Below are positions 4,582 through 5,537 of a DNA stretch of 5,537 nt, piece by piece. Under the pieces are notes generated by a model. The model did not search any database, was not told the DNA's origin, and saw only the letters and a program-made list of their open reading frames with translations. The stretch spans positions 1 through 5,537 of the forward strand of contig JAJZKF010000039.1 in the NCBI GenBank assembly GCA_021804305.1, given 5' to 3'. This DNA comes from Microcaldota archaeon. GTDB taxonomy: Archaea; Micrarchaeota; Micrarchaeia; Micrarchaeales; CABMGC01. A program made the translations under genes and the position numbers. Position 1 is the stretch's first letter. Every line of letters begins with the position of its first letter.

Positions 4582-4680
4582 GTGCGTTGTCCACATTGCG
4601 GAAGGCCCCTGAGGCAGAAATTCGACAGAGGAAAGGCGCTCTTCGTATGCCTTGTAGACGACTACGAGACGACTAGATAA
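4582..4680 (+). CDS. 32-aa zinc-knuckle-like microprotein (GTG start)
   Basis: Second gene of the operon, short enough to be missed by normal gene finding. The product is MRCPHCGRPLRQKFDRGKAL followed by FVCLVDDYETTR. CPHCG at residues 3-7 is a classic zinc-ribbon knuckle with C-x2-C and a following glycine. Only one further cysteine (C23) is present and there is no second C-x2-C, so a complete four-cysteine site would need another ligand (H5, an acidic residue) or a partner. The start is GTG at 4582, preceded by GGTG at 4573-4576 with 5 nt spacing, the same geometry as the genes at 4396 and 4956. The frame is closed by the previous gene's region at 4567-4569, so no longer version exists. The stop lies 15 nt before the next gene. 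The role is unknown; nucleic-acid or protein binding is the usual guess for such knuckles. Confidence 0.65.
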   Translation: MRCPHCGRPLRQKFDRGKALFVCLVDDYETTR

Positions 4681-4695
4681 ATACCAGGTGGGAAT

Positions 4696-4959
4696 ATGGG
4701 GAAAAGACTAAAGAAACGTAGCGGAGTGAAGGGGAAACTGCACAGGATTCTCTTCGTGGGCCCGAAACCGGGCGTGAGGATGGAGGAGCTTGCGGAGCGG
4801 CTCATCGAATTGCGGCTCGTACAAGCAATAGTGCTTGACGAGCACGAGCAGGGCTATCTGGCTAAGGTGTGGTTCTTTGCAAACAGTCCACCGAAGAATC
4901 CGGCAGTGTACCTGTCGAGCCAGCTGAGCAGGGATTTCGGCGAGGTGGTGAGGGCATGA
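4696..4959 (+). CDS. Hypothetical 87-aa alpha/beta protein
   Basis: Third gene of the operon. A very basic N-terminus (MGKRLKKRSGVKGK) leads into a compact domain: strand HRILFVGPKPG (16-26), helix MEELAERLIELRLV (29-42), strand QAIVLDEHEQG (43-53), strand YLAKVWFFAN (54-63), then a C-terminal helix (SSQLSRDFGEVVRA). The strand-helix-strand-strand-helix order and the turn before AKVWF recall the ferredoxin-like fold of stand-alone Lrp/AsnC ligand-binding (RAM) domains, though the match is by eye and weak. The basic tail could bind RNA or DNA. GGTGG at 4686-4690 supports the ATG at 4696. An A/T-rich ATAAATACC (4677-4685) just upstream might add an internal promoter. Its stop overlaps the next start. 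Confidence 0.65.
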   Translation: MGKRLKKRSGVKGKLHRILFVGPKPGVRMEELAERLIELRLVQAIVLDEHEQGYLAKVWFFANSPPKNPAVYLSSQLSRDFGEVVRA

Positions 4960-5099
4960 GGAGCGCTATGACGATTGAGCAGGACGAGGCGCCAAACGGG
5001 GTTTGCAGGTATCATAAGGCGGCGCTCGTACTGTGGAGCGGCGTGCCGGTTTGCAGAGCATGCCTGACCAAGTACTATGGAATAAGGAAGCTGTTCTAA
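4956..5099 (+). CDS. 47-aa CxxH/CxxC putative zinc-binding protein
   Basis: Last gene of the operon. Its ATG overlaps the previous stop in an ATGA junction (4956-4959), implying coupled translation, and GGTG at 4947-4950 gives the same 5-nt spacing as elsewhere. The 47 residues carry C17-x2-H20 and C33-x2-C36 (GVCRYHKAALVLWSGVPVCR then ACLTKYYG), a complete four-ligand zinc site with a 12-residue loop, like a B-box or short treble-clef knuckle. The hydrophobic spacer (ALVLW) would form the hairpin between the two halves. The first 16 residues are acidic and probably disordered; M5 is an alternative start. The frame is open further upstream, but that part overlaps the previous gene. It ends 4 nt before the convergent metallopeptidase stop. 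Confidence 0.7.
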   Translation: MRSAMTIEQDEAPNGVCRYHKAALVLWSGVPVCRACLTKYYGIRKLF

Positions 5100-5103
5100 T
5101 GTG

Positions 5104-5532
5104 CTAGGCGACTAGTTCATCAACCAGCTTCCTCGCGCCTTGTACCTTGACTATCTCCCACGCCCGTCTATAGTCCTTAGGATAGTTCTTGTACCCTGCT
5201 ATGTACTGTTTTGTCCTCGCCTTCCCAAAAGCTGTGGTATATGCGAGCTCCAATACTGCATGTAGAAGTATGTGGTTCCTACAGCTATTGGTCTCCTTCC
5301 CGAATCTTACGTATAATTCGTTCCACTTTACCCTGTTCATATTGCTGACAATCAGCCTGTGGCCGAGCTCGTGCATGACAGCTTCCATCAAATCCTGCTT
5401 CGCGTTTATGCCTAACGTCATCGGATCGCTGAAGGAATGCGTGAGGTTCAGGATATAGCATTTTACCTCTCCTTTTTCTATCTTAAGGCTTGACGTTCTC
5501 TGCATTGCATCGATAACCTTCTTTTCAATCAT
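5104..5532 (-). CDS. HELGH putative zinc metallopeptidase (probably N-terminally incomplete)
   Basis: The visible 142 residues contain the zincin signature HELGH at 54-58 inside a hydrophobic helix (LMEAVMHELGHRLI). A second conserved-looking block, NHILLHAVLELAY (86-98), could supply the third metal ligand (H91 or E95), and YRRAWEIVKVQGARKL lies near the C-terminus. This combination is what I remember from a family of uncharacterised HExxH proteins with an NHI-xx-HA helix and a YxRAWE-V tail; activity has not been shown for it to my knowledge. There is no signal peptide or membrane segment in the visible part, so it is probably cytosolic. The ATG at 5532 is five bases from the window edge, and the frame stays open past it. 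The first visible residues read like the middle of a domain, so the true start is probably outside. Confidence 0.65.
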   Translation of the reverse strand: MIEKKVIDAMQRTSSLKIEKGEVKCYILNLTHSFSDPMTLGINAKQDLMEAVMHELGHRLIVSNMNRVKWNELYVRFGKETNSCRNHILLHAVLELAYTTAFGKARTKQYIAGYKNYPKDYRRAWEIVKVQGARKLVDELVA

Positions 5533-5537
5533 CGGAA

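Overview
The window looks archaeal. Several genes are preceded by A/T-rich TATA-like boxes (for example CTTTATAAAG, CTATATATAC and a long TTTAAATATA tract) at roughly 25-52 nt from the start codon. Where ribosome-binding sites are visible they are mostly GGTG-type, matching an archaeal 16S anti-SD. One gene appears leaderless. The gene content (a Yip1-like membrane protein, Lrp/AsnC-type winged helices, tiny zinc-knuckle proteins) also fits an archaeon. The compact layout and many small unknown proteins would suit a small-genome lineage such as a DPANN archaeon, but the lineage is inferred, not shown.

Layout. Positions 3-128 hold the lysine-rich C-terminus of a plus-strand gene, convergent with a minus-strand Yip1-family membrane protein (191-841). 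Positions 842-1535 are relatively A/T-rich: a promoter, a stretch of minus-strand code that looks like a gene remnant (937-1059), a 95-aa plus-strand protein of unknown function (1121-1408), a 16-bp palindrome at its end, and a short G/C-rich foldback (1435-1498). A class I SAM methyltransferase (1536-2279, minus) follows. Behind it lies a 242-nt gap with a degenerate 31-bp tandem repeat. Next is a 468-aa minus-strand regulator-like protein (2522-3928) that appears to carry two Lrp/AsnC-like halves.

The 467-nt gap at 3929-4395 is the most interesting part. It has two pairs of direct repeats spaced by one and two helical turns, a strong plus-strand TATA box at 4074-4083, and, starting where transcription should begin, two successive imperfect hairpins of about 92 nt each (4105-4196 and 4204-4296). 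I read this as a candidate non-coding RNA with a regulated promoter, divergent from the Lrp-like gene.

From 4396 to 5099 there is a packed plus-strand operon of four very small proteins of 57, 32, 87 and 47 aa. The 32-aa member starts at GTG and is easily missed. Two of the four carry Cys/His metal-binding motifs. The operon converges, with 4 nt between stops, on a minus-strand HELGH metallopeptidase-like gene running to the window edge.

How the genes work together is inference. The Lrp-like protein may autoregulate and control the divergent RNA through the phased repeats. The small-protein operon probably encodes one functional unit whose job is unknown. No mobile element, CRISPR array, tRNA or rRNA was found.
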